A stretch of 64,000 nucleotides of DNA from Chitinophagaceae bacterium (GTDB lineage Bacteria > Bacteroidota > Bacteroidia > Chitinophagales > Chitinophagaceae), in the NCBI GenBank assembly GCA_019638595.1, contig JAHBTJ010000032.1, forward strand, positions 1-64,000, given 5' to 3'. This document shows positions 8,949 through 17,003 of the stretch, piece after piece. The stretch's first letter is position 1. Each line of letters starts with the position of its first letter. The position numbers and the translations under genes were made by a program. Below the pieces are notes generated by a model. That model did not search any database. It was not told where the DNA came from and worked only from the letters and a program-made list of their open reading frames with translations.

Positions 8949-10082
8949 ATGAGTGACGTTCTGAACATCACTGATTTTTTAGATCCTGTAAACAGGTATC
9001 ATCTGTCGCACGATGAAGGGTATCAGGATGGGCAGATCGGGAAGACTATAGGAGTATATGAAGATGAATTACCCGACCTGGATGCCGCTGATATTGTGCT
9101 GGTGGGCTGCGGAGAAGAAAGGGGGGACGGATCTAACCGGTATTCGCTGGCCGCGGATGTGATACGCTCCCGGTTTTACGAGCTGTACTACTGGCACAAA
9201 GAAGTAAAGATAGCCGATGTGGGCAATATAAAATGCGGGGCTGGCTTACAGGATACTTATGCGGCATTGCGTACCGTAGTAGGTGAGTTGATCAGTATTG
9301 GCAAAACGGTTTTGATACTGGGGGGCAGTCATGATTTAACGCTCGCCCAGTATGACGCATATAAGGCAGTGAACCGCATTATTGAAGCTACTGTAATTGA
9401 CGGACTGATAGATATACAGATGAGCAGCCCCCTGAAAAGCAAAAGCTTTTTGATGGACATACTGACCGGCGAACCCAATTTTGTAAGACATTACAATCAT
9501 ATAGCCTTCCAAAGCTATTTCGTAAACCCGCATATGCTGGAAACGATGGATAAGCTCAGGTTTGATTGCTACAGGCTGGGAGTGGTAAAAGAGCATATGG
9601 ATGAAATGGAGCCGGTTTTGCGTAATACGGATCTGCTGAGCTTTGATATTGCCGCTTTACAGCATGCTGCTGCTCCCTCTAACTACCTTTCGCCGAACGG
9701 GCTGGATGGCGAGCAGGCCTGCATGCTTACCCGCTTTGCCGGTATGAGCCCCAGTGTAAGCACCTTTGGAGTATATGGCTATAGTGTTGAAAACGATATT
9801 CAGCAGTTAACCGCCAAGCAAATTGCGCAAATGCTCTGGTATTTTGTAGATGGAAGATGGCAGGGAAAACATGAGGCTTTACTGGCGGAAAGGGATTCGT
9901 TTTACGAATTCAATACCGTGTTCGGAGAAATTGATACCATTTTCCTGCAAAGCAAAAAAACGGGCAGATGGTGGATGCAACTGCCCGATAAATCTTATAT
10001 AGCGTGTTCCTACCAGGATTATATACAAGCCAGCAGCAACGAAATCCCCGAACGCTGGTTGAGAGCGCAGGAGAGAAGCTGA
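8949..10082 (+). CDS. Arginase/formimidoylglutamase-fold protein with incomplete metal site
   Basis: 377 residues with a ureohydrolase fold. The GGSHD motif (H128) corresponds to the first metal ligand of arginases. The usual DAHxD motif reads DGLID here (D151, D155; His lost), and the usual SxDxDxxDP reads SFDIAAL (only D233 kept). A complete two-manganese site therefore cannot form in the usual way. Similar divergent proteins are annotated in Bacteroidota as arginase or formimidoylglutamase; whether they hydrolyse a guanidino substrate is unclear. It stands alone on the plus strand, opposite to the uppP group, with no hut or arginine genes beside it. Confidence 0.85.
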   Translation: MSDVLNITDFLDPVNRYHLSHDEGYQDGQIGKTIGVYEDELPDLDAADIVLVGCGEERGDGSNRYSLAADVIRSRFYELYYWHKEVKIADVGNIKCGAGLQDTYAALRTVVGELISIGKTVLILGGSHDLTLAQYDAYKAVNRIIEATVIDGLIDIQMSSPLKSKSFLMDILTGEPNFVRHYNHIAFQSYFVNPHMLETMDKLRFDCYRLGVVKEHMDEMEPVLRNTDLLSFDIAALQHAAAPSNYLSPNGLDGEQACMLTRFAGMSPSVSTFGVYGYSVENDIQQLTAKQIAQMLWYFVDGRWQGKHEALLAERDSFYEFNTVFGEIDTIFLQSKKTGRWWMQLPDKSYIACSYQDYIQASSNEIPERWLRAQERS

Positions 10083-10265
10083 GGGAATTTGAAAATTTGA
10101 AAATGAGGGAATGAGAAAGTGTTAGAATGGATAGCGGATGTTAGCTATTGGATGCTGTTTATAAAGTAGTTGATAGTATGCGCGAATTTCAATCCCGGAT
10201 ACCTTGCACACCCTGTGCATCCTGGTACTGCCACTTGTCTAATAAGACATTTCCCTGAATTTCTG

Positions 10266-10273
10266 TAGGTTTG
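10266..10273 (+). promoter_or_regulatory. Candidate Bacteroidota -7 element
   Basis: TAGGTTTG matches TAnnTTTG, 20 bases before the ATG at 10293. It is the same octamer as the element before the arginase-fold gene. No clear -33 element is at the expected distance. Confidence 0.35.
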
Positions 10274-10292
10274 TATTCATAAACAAAGGCGC

Positions 10293-11006
10293 ATGAAAAA
10301 TGTATTATTATATATATGTATAGGATTTCTGTTGTATGCATGCATTGACCGGGAAACAGTGCGTGGAAACGGAAACAAGATTTCTGAAGCACGAAATGTA
10401 GGCTCATTTGAAGGGCTGGAGTTGAGGGGTTCCATGAACGTGCAGCTTAAGAAGGCGGCAACCAGCTCGGTTAAAGTGGAAGGAGAAGAAAACATATTGC
10501 CTTTTGTAGAAACTTATGTTGACGATGGAAAGCTGGTGATTAAGTACAAAAATAATGTGAGCGTGCATACTACTGAAGATATGATCGTGCATGTAAATAC
10601 TACAGACCTGGAGGAAGTAAGGGTTACCGGTTCGGGAGATATAACCGGCGATGGAAAGTTTACAAGCAACGATGAAATAAAAGTGAAAATTACCGGGTCA
10701 GGTAATATCAGGCTTGAGCTGGATGCACCTTCCGTTGAAGCAGGTGTTACCGGTTCGGGTGATATTCAACTGTCGGGCAATACCAGGGATATAGAATGCA
10801 GTACCACCGGAAGCGGTAATATAAAAGCTACGGAAATGAAAGCGGAAAACGCTAAAGTAAAAACCCTGGGCAGCGGTAACATCAGTGTATTTGCCAGCGT
10901 AAAAATAGATGCGTCTATTAGTGGTAGCGGCGATATTTCCTATAAAGGCGGCGGCGCCGTCAGTTCAAGCATTCACGGCAGCGGATCGGTAAGACCAATA
11001 GATTGA
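10293..11006 (+). CDS. DUF2807 (head GIN domain) putative lipoprotein
   Basis: 237 residues. A lipoprotein-type signal ends in LLYAC (Cys near residue 17), so the protein is probably lipidated and exported. The rest is a DUF2807 'putative auto-transporter adhesin, head GIN domain', a right-handed beta-helix-like repeat visible as recurrent TGSGDI, TGSGNI and GSGSV turns from about residue 110 to the end. The family is widespread in Bacteroidota; function unknown, with adhesion or surface structure suggested only by the domain name. The gene is monocistronic, followed by a spacer containing reiterated GCTCATCGCTCACCGCCCAT words. Confidence 0.88.
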   Translation: MKNVLLYICIGFLLYACIDRETVRGNGNKISEARNVGSFEGLELRGSMNVQLKKAATSSVKVEGEENILPFVETYVDDGKLVIKYKNNVSVHTTEDMIVHVNTTDLEEVRVTGSGDITGDGKFTSNDEIKVKITGSGNIRLELDAPSVEAGVTGSGDIQLSGNTRDIECSTTGSGNIKATEMKAENAKVKTLGSGNISVFASVKIDASISGSGDISYKGGGAVSSSIHGSGSVRPID

Positions 11007-11142
11007 GTAGAAGCCTGGCAATTGTTGTCTTAATACTTATTGCTCATCGCTCACCGCCCATCGCTGCTTTTTATTGGTAAGATGTCATGAGAAAGCTAAT
11101 ATTTCGTAACTTACGTGGCTTTATTGAACGTGCTTCCAGGTT

Positions 11143-13908
11143 ATGAAAATCAAACTCAACAAAAAGCTTTTGGTTGTTACCGGTATTCTTATTGTGGCGC
11201 TGGTAGTTACAACCGGCCTCATAGGTCACAAAAAAGTAGATTATAATACCGAGGTAAAACCCCTCTTCAACAAAAAATGTATTTCCTGCCATGGCGGCGT
11301 AAAAAAAGAAGGCGGTTTCAGTGTGCTGTTTCGTAATGAGGCGCTGGATACCACAGATGGAGGCAAGCCCGCCATCATTCCCGGGAGCCCGGAAAAAAGT
11401 GAAATGATCCGTCGGCTTACTTCTTCCGACCCGGAAGAAAGAATGCCTTATAAGCATGAGCCCCTTTCAAGGCAGGAAATTGACATGCTGAAGCAATGGA
11501 TAAAAGAAGGGGCGCAATGGGGCAATCACTGGGCGTATGTGCCGGTAGGCCCTGTTGAAGTACCGCGGGCAACATCAGGTTTCCGGGGCTTCTTATCCGG
11601 TAATAATAACTGGGTTAAAAATGATGTAGACCGTTTTATTTTTGAAAAGCTGCAAGAAGAAAAATTAGAGCCGTCGCCCATAGCAGATAAGGCAACCTTG
11701 TTGCGCAGGGTAAGTCTTGATATTACAGGTTTGCCTGCGTCGCAGGAACTGGCAGATAAGTTCCTTAAGGATGAAAACCCGGACGCGTACGAAAAGCTGG
11801 TAGATACTTTACTGGCTTCCCCGCAATATGGCGAGCGGTGGACCGCCATGTGGCTGGATATTGCACGGTATGCGGATAGCAAAGGATATGAAAAAGATGC
11901 ATACCGTTCCATATGGCGTTACAGGGACTGGCTGATCAACGCTTTTAATGCGGATAAGCCATATGATAGATTTTTAACAGAACAAATAGCCGGCGACCTG
12001 TTACCGGGCGCTACTGATGAGGAATACATAGCTACCGCTTTTAACCGCAACACCATGAACAATGATGAAGGCGGAACGGATAATGAAGAGTTCCGGACAG
12101 CGGCTATTATTGACAGGGTGAACACTACCTGGGAAACATTGATGAGCACTACATTCGCCTGTGTGCAGTGCCACAGCCATCCGTACGATCCTTTTAAGCT
12201 CGAAGAGTACTATAATTTCATGGCTTTCTTTAATAATACCCGCGATGAGGATATGCCGGGCGATTACCCGGTATTAAGAGAGTTTAATGATGCCGACCGG
12301 CAAAAGTTCGGGTGGTTAAAAAACTGGCTTGATGCCAATACTACCAAAGAAAAAGCAACAGAACTGATAACGCATGTTAAAAACTGGCAGCCCGCTGTTT
12401 ATGCCTATCATGCAGACAGGTTTGATAACTGCGAATTATCTGAAGTATACCTCGCGTTTCGTAAAAATTCAGGATGCCGTCTTGCCGCTGTTGACCTTAC
12501 GGGCAAAGAGCAATTGCTATATTATTACAATTCAAGGAGAGAAAATGGTAAATGGACCATTCACCTTGATAGTTCGAACGGACCTGTGATAGCTACCACG
12601 GTTATTCCGCCTACCAAAGGCTGGGAACTGCAAAAAATAGATATTCTTCCTTCGAACGGCGTGCATGACCTGTATTTCAGTTACAGCAATCCCGGCGTTG
12701 ATGCTGCAGAGGCAAACAATAACCTCATTAATTTTGACTGGTTCCTGTTCGCTTCGGCTTTTCCGGGGAAAGGACTTCCAGGCTACGACAGCGCGTATGC
12801 TTATTACAATTACCTGCTTACCACTCCTCCTTCCGCCAAAACACCTGTAATGATGGAAAATCCTCAAAACATGTTCCGTCGTACCTACATTTTTGAAAGA
12901 GGCAACTGGATGGCAAAAACCCATGAAGTAGAGCCGGATGTTCCTCATTCTTTAAACCCTTTGCCGGAAGGAGCGCCCCGCAACAGGCTGGGGTTGGCCA
13001 TGTGGCTGACCGACAAAAAAAATCCGCTTACCAGCCGCACGATGGTAAACCGTATCTGGGAACAGTTAATGGGGCAGGGCATTGCGGAAACACTGGAAGA
13101 CCTGGGCACGCAGGGTATTGCCCCCACGCATAAGGAATTACTCGACTGGCTGTCGTGGCAGTTTATGAATGAGTACAAATGGAGTATGAAGAAACTGATC
13201 AAAGCTATTGTAATGTCTGCCACCTATCAGCAGGATTCTAAAGTATCGAAAGAAACACTGGAAAAGGATCCCTTTAATAAATATTATGCACGTGGGCCAC
13301 GGGTAAGATTAAGCGCAGAACAGGTAAGAGACCAGGCGTTGGCTGTGTCGGGTCTGCTCAGTACTAAAATGTTCGGGCGCAGCGTAATGCCTTACCAGCC
13401 TAAAGGTATCTGGCAAACTCCTTACGATGGGGCGATCTGGAATAAAAGCGATGGGGAAGATCAGTATCGCCGTGCCATATATACTTACTGGAGGCGTTCG
13501 GCGCCCTACCCGTCTATGGTGAGCTTTGACGGGGTAGCCCGTGAGGTTTGCCTGGCGCGAAGGATCCGTACCAATACTCCCCTGCAGGCGCTTACAACCC
13601 TTAATGATAACGCCTATATTGAAATGGCGAGGTATTATGCGGAACGGATGCGTAAGGCGGGAGGCAGCGAACCCCGGCAACAGATCAGCAAGGGGTATGA
13701 AATGGCGATGTATCGCGCTATTGACAATGAAAAGTTAGACGCTTTGATGAAATTGTATGATCATGCTTTAAAGGAGTTCGAAAAAGACAGGGATAAAGCC
13801 TGTGAAATGAATGGCGATGATACGCGGGAAACAAGCCCGGAAAAAGCGGCCCTGGTACTGGTAGCAAACGCTATGCTGAACCTGGATGAGGTGATTACGA
13901 AGAATTGA
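11143..13908 (+). CDS. DUF1549/DUF1553 c-type cytochrome with CBM6-like insert
   Basis: 921 residues. An N-terminal anchor helix (residues 9-28) is followed by a heme-binding CISCH motif at residues 46-50 (PSCyt1), DUF1549 (LRRVSLDITGLPAS, WLDIARYADSKG, near residues 165-380) and DUF1553 (NRLGLAMWLTDKKNPLTSRT to NTPLQALTTLND, near 610-900). Between them, at about residues 430-540, is a region resembling a carbohydrate-binding module family 6: it ends in GVHDLYFSY and then INFDWFLF. This suggests an exported electron-transfer protein that binds a glycan (inference). It is the first gene of a probable operon with the DUF1501, TIM-barrel and membrane-cytochrome genes. A GxxExxY-bearing repeat unit begins five bases after its stop. 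Confidence 0.92.
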   Translation: MKIKLNKKLLVVTGILIVALVVTTGLIGHKKVDYNTEVKPLFNKKCISCHGGVKKEGGFSVLFRNEALDTTDGGKPAIIPGSPEKSEMIRRLTSSDPEERMPYKHEPLSRQEIDMLKQWIKEGAQWGNHWAYVPVGPVEVPRATSGFRGFLSGNNNWVKNDVDRFIFEKLQEEKLEPSPIADKATLLRRVSLDITGLPASQELADKFLKDENPDAYEKLVDTLLASPQYGERWTAMWLDIARYADSKGYEKDAYRSIWRYRDWLINAFNADKPYDRFLTEQIAGDLLPGATDEEYIATAFNRNTMNNDEGGTDNEEFRTAAIIDRVNTTWETLMSTTFACVQCHSHPYDPFKLEEYYNFMAFFNNTRDEDMPGDYPVLREFNDADRQKFGWLKNWLDANTTKEKATELITHVKNWQPAVYAYHADRFDNCELSEVYLAFRKNSGCRLAAVDLTGKEQLLYYYNSRRENGKWTIHLDSSNGPVIATTVIPPTKGWELQKIDILPSNGVHDLYFSYSNPGVDAAEANNNLINFDWFLFASAFPGKGLPGYDSAYAYYNYLLTTPPSAKTPVMMENPQNMFRRTYIFERGNWMAKTHEVEPDVPHSLNPLPEGAPRNRLGLAMWLTDKKNPLTSRTMVNRIWEQLMGQGIAETLEDLGTQGIAPTHKELLDWLSWQFMNEYKWSMKKLIKAIVMSATYQQDSKVSKETLEKDPFNKYYARGPRVRLSAEQVRDQALAVSGLLSTKMFGRSVMPYQPKGIWQTPYDGAIWNKSDGEDQYRRAIYTYWRRSAPYPSMVSFDGVAREVCLARRIRTNTPLQALTTLNDNAYIEMARYYAERMRKAGGSEPRQQISKGYEMAMYRAIDNEKLDALMKLYDHALKEFEKDRDKACEMNGDDTRETSPEKAALVLVANAMLNLDEVITKN

Positions 13909-13912
13909 TTTC

Positions 13913-14460
13913 ACCACATAGGTATATAGAAACAAAGGTTGTTAGATGTTTGACCAGGGTACTGTTACAAAATAATACTGCTAATCTGAAAAAATGAAAA
14001 ACACACAAAAGGAGATAGATGAGCTTTCCTATCAGATCATAGGATGGGCTATTGAAGGTCACAGGTATCTGGGGCCGGGGTTGCTGGAAAGTATTTATGA
14101 AAAGTGCTTTTTAAAAGAACTTAAAACTGGAAGCCTGGTATATAGAAGCCGGGAATGGTTATCTGTAATGTATAAAGGTGAGAAGCTTGAGGCTTGATGT
14201 ATTGGTGGAAGATACAATTCTTGTGGAACTGAAGAGTGTAGAAACGTTGCTTGCGGTGCATGAAGCGCAATTACTCACTTATATGAAATTGCTTGAAAAG
14301 CCGAAGGGGATTTTAATCAATTTCAATTGTACTAATATTTTCAGGGAAGGTCAAAAAACATTGGTCAATCATTTATTTGCGGAACTGCCCTTTTGCTGAA
14401 TAATATATTTGTAAGCATTAAAGACTTAAAATTATCTATATTTCTATATCCCTATGTGGT
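13913..14460 (+). mobile_element. Inverted-repeat-bounded unit carrying a GxxExxY gene
   Basis: ACCACATAGGTATATAGAAA at 13913-13932 and the inverted copy of ACCACATAGGGATATAGAAA at 14441-14460 match at 19 of 20 positions. They enclose the broken GxxExxY gene. Without the unit, the DUF1549/DUF1553 stop (13908) and the DUF1501 start (14474) would be about 17 bases apart, like the other spacers of this operon, so an insertion is likely. No convincing target duplication is visible. Calling it mobile is inference. Confidence 0.6.
13994..14399 (+). pseudogene. GxxExxY protein (PDDEXK_3 nuclease-like), frameshifted
   Basis: Two reading frames together make one GxxExxY protein. The first part, 13994-14197, holds the name motif GLLESIY and runs to YKGEKLEA before a stop. 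The second continues from about 14187 in another frame as RLDVLVEDTILVELKSVETL, containing the D...ELK core of a PD-(D/E)XK fold, and ends at 14399 with the expected VNHLF-type C-terminus. Family members have a few extra residues between KLE and YRLD, so a small deletion not divisible by three (about 8 or 11 bases near 14185) best explains the break. No slippery run is present, so programmed frameshifting is unlikely. The family is small (about 125 residues) with unknown biological role. Confidence 0.8.
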
Positions 14461-14473
14461 AAACAAAGAAGTT

Positions 14474-15991
14474 ATGACACAAAAAGAATTACAGGCTCAA
14501 AAGCTTGCGCAGGAGGCGAATTATGAACAGTTGCGGTATGTTACCCGCAGGCATTTTTTGCGCGATAGTGTTACCGGTTTGGGCGCGATGGCTTTTGGAT
14601 CGTTGCTGGCCGGTTGCGACTGGCTGGGCTCGAAAGACAATGGAGTAGCGGCTAATATTTTTGACAGCGCTAATCCTATGGCCGGAAGGCCTCCTATGTT
14701 CCCCGGCAAAGCAAAATCGGTTATTTACCTGCACATGGCGGGAGCGCCTTCGCAGCTTGAATTATTTGATTATAAGCCCGATCTTCAAAAGCTCGACGGG
14801 CAGCAATGTCCCCAGTCCTTGCTGGAAGGAAAGCGTTTTGCTTTTATCAGGGGCGTTCCTAAAATGCTGGGCCCGTATGGAAATTTTGCCCAGCGCGGGC
14901 AGAGTGGCGCATGGATATCCGACCACCTTCCTCATTTAACAACAGTAGCAGATGAGCTGAGCTTTTTGAAAGCGGTGCAAACCGATCAGTTCAATCATGC
15001 ACCTGCGCAGCTACTCATGCATACAGGCTCCGCCAGGTTAGGCAGGCCAAGTATGGGCGCCTGGGCCAGTTACGGGTTGGGCACCGAAAACAGTAATCTT
15101 CCGGGCTTTGTTGTTTTAACGTCGGGCGGTAAAAGCCCGGATGCCGGTAAAAGCGTTTGGGGAAGCGGATTTCTGCCATCGGTATACCAGGGAGTGCAGT
15201 GCCGGTCGGAGGGCGATCCTGTTTTGTTCATTAACAATCCCGAAGGGATAGATAAAGATCTTCGCCGCGCCTCTATTGATGCCATTAACGAGGTAAATAA
15301 AAAGTCGTACGAGGAATTTAAGGATCCGGAAATCCTTTCACGCATATCCCAATACGAAATGGCGTATAAAATGCAGATGTCGGTTCCCGAAGCGATGGAT
15401 ATAAGCGATGAGCCTGCTTACATACATGAAATGTATGGCACCCAGCCCGGTAAAGAAAGCTTTGCCAACAACTGTTTGCTGGCAAGGAAACTGGTTGAAA
15501 AAGGTGTACGGTATGTTCAGTTGTTCGACTGGGGATGGGATTCGCACGGTACATATGCGGGCGACTCCATTGAAATTGCGTTTGTAAACAAATGCAGGAG
15601 TGTAGACAGGGCTTCTACCGCGTTATTGCTTGATTTGAAACAAAGGGGATTACTGGACGAAACACTTGTGGTATGGGGTGGAGAATTTGGCCGTACTCCT
15701 ATGCAGGAAAACAGAGAAGGTAAGCAACAGTCTTTTAAAGGAAGAGATCACCACGCCGAGGCATTTACCATATGGATGGCAGGCGGTGGTATTAAAAGAG
15801 GAACGAGCTTTGGAGAAACAGACCCTATAGGGTATAGTCCTGTAAGCGGTAAAGTTACTCCGTTCGATATACAGGCAACCATTCTCAATCAACTGGGTTT
15901 TGATCACGAAAAATTCACTTACCAGTTCCAGGGGCGCCCGTTCAGGCTCACCGATGTGCATGGGAGAGTGATCAACGAAATTGTAGCATAA
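14474..15991 (+). CDS. DUF1501 protein, Tat-exported
   Basis: 505 residues from the ATG at 14474 (MTQKELQAQ); upstream in-frame codons fall in the inverted repeat and are not conserved-looking. The twin-arginine signal RRHFLRD is followed by a hydrophobic stretch ending in LLAGC, so this is probably a Tat substrate and possibly a lipoprotein. The body is DUF1501, an alkaline-phosphatase/sulfatase-like fold (VWGGEFGRTPMQE, GRDHHAEAFTIWMAGGG, HGRVINEI). DUF1501 genes regularly pair with DUF1549/DUF1553 genes in Planctomycetes and Bacteroidota; the activity is unknown. It is second in the operon, 48 bases before the TIM-barrel gene. Confidence 0.92.
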   Translation: MTQKELQAQKLAQEANYEQLRYVTRRHFLRDSVTGLGAMAFGSLLAGCDWLGSKDNGVAANIFDSANPMAGRPPMFPGKAKSVIYLHMAGAPSQLELFDYKPDLQKLDGQQCPQSLLEGKRFAFIRGVPKMLGPYGNFAQRGQSGAWISDHLPHLTTVADELSFLKAVQTDQFNHAPAQLLMHTGSARLGRPSMGAWASYGLGTENSNLPGFVVLTSGGKSPDAGKSVWGSGFLPSVYQGVQCRSEGDPVLFINNPEGIDKDLRRASIDAINEVNKKSYEEFKDPEILSRISQYEMAYKMQMSVPEAMDISDEPAYIHEMYGTQPGKESFANNCLLARKLVEKGVRYVQLFDWGWDSHGTYAGDSIEIAFVNKCRSVDRASTALLLDLKQRGLLDETLVVWGGEFGRTPMQENREGKQQSFKGRDHHAEAFTIWMAGGGIKRGTSFGETDPIGYSPVSGKVTPFDIQATILNQLGFDHEKFTYQFQGRPFRLTDVHGRVINEIVA

Positions 15992-16039
15992 CTGTTAAAC
16001 TAATTACTAACCACTTACTACTTTATTATCAGCATCCCT

Positions 16040-16978
16040 ATGCCTATCAGCAGAAGAAAATTTATTTCAACCGGCGCTGCCTTCAGCGGCGCCCTTGTGG
16101 CGCCTTTTCAACAGGAACATATGGACGACAAGCCTGCCTTCAGCATCCCCCCCGGTTTCCAGGTAATAGTAATGGCTACCGATTGGGGGTTCCGGGGCTC
16201 CTTTGATGATTATTGTGCTAAAGCTAAAAATGAAGGTTACGATGGCATTGAGCTGTGGTGGCAATCGGATCCTGCAAAAAAGCAGCGCCTTTTCGACAAT
16301 CTTAAAAAACACCATTTAGAAGTTGGTTTTTTATGTGGCGCGCACGATTATAATTTCAGCAAGAACCTGGAGCAGTTCAGGGGTATGATAGAAGCGGCCT
16401 GTACCCAAAGCCCTCAAAAGCCATTGTACGTCAATTGTCATTCGGGAAGAGATTATTTTTCGTTTGAAGAGAATAAAAAGTTCATTGAATGCACGATGGA
16501 GAATGCGCAGAAAAGCGGCATTCCCATCAGCCATGAAACACATCGTTCACGCATACTGTATTCGGCGCCGGTAGCCCGTAAGTTTATGGAAGCGATACCC
16601 GGCTTGCGTATTACGCTCGATATATCGCATTGGTGCAATGTTCATGAATCTTTTTTGGAGGGGCAGGACTCAACGGTGGATATGACCCTGCAGCGGGTAG
16701 ATCACATACATGCAAGAGTTGGTCATCCGGAAGGTCCGCAGGTAAGTGATCCGCGGGCGCCGGAATGGGAAAACGCGTTGAACAAACATATTGCCTGGTG
16801 GGATAAAGTGGTTGAATTAAAAATAAAGCAAGGTGTAAAACGCATGACTTTCCTGGCAGAATTTGGCCCTCCTGATTATATGCCTACACTGCCTTATACC
16901 AGGCAACCGTTAGCCGATCAATGGGCAATTAATGCGCACATGATGCAATTGCTGAAAAAAAGATATTCCGGTAAATAA
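16040..16978 (+). CDS. Tat-exported sugar isomerase/epimerase-like TIM barrel
   Basis: 312 residues. The start MPISRRKFISTGAAFSGALV is a twin-arginine signal. The body is a xylose-isomerase-like TIM barrel (AP endonuclease family 2 fold): NEGYDGIELWWQSD, VNCHSGRDYFSF, SHETHRSRILYS, ITLDISHWCNVHE, DHIHARVGHPEG and FLAEFGPPDYMP supply Glu, Asp and His residues at the positions expected for a divalent metal site. It likely acts on a sugar in the periplasm (inference). It lies between DUF1501 (48 bases) and the membrane cytochrome (25 bases), indicating one transcript. Confidence 0.88.
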   Translation: MPISRRKFISTGAAFSGALVAPFQQEHMDDKPAFSIPPGFQVIVMATDWGFRGSFDDYCAKAKNEGYDGIELWWQSDPAKKQRLFDNLKKHHLEVGFLCGAHDYNFSKNLEQFRGMIEAACTQSPQKPLYVNCHSGRDYFSFEENKKFIECTMENAQKSGIPISHETHRSRILYSAPVARKFMEAIPGLRITLDISHWCNVHESFLEGQDSTVDMTLQRVDHIHARVGHPEGPQVSDPRAPEWENALNKHIAWWDKVVELKIKQGVKRMTFLAEFGPPDYMPTLPYTRQPLADQWAINAHMMQLLKKRYSGK

Positions 16979-17003
16979 AAAATAAATCAGCATTATTCTT
17001 CTT

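Noticed and set aside
14178-14205. Programmed frameshift in the GxxExxY gene
   Set aside because: No slippery heptamer or downstream structure is visible, and residues seem missing at the junction, which points to a deletion.
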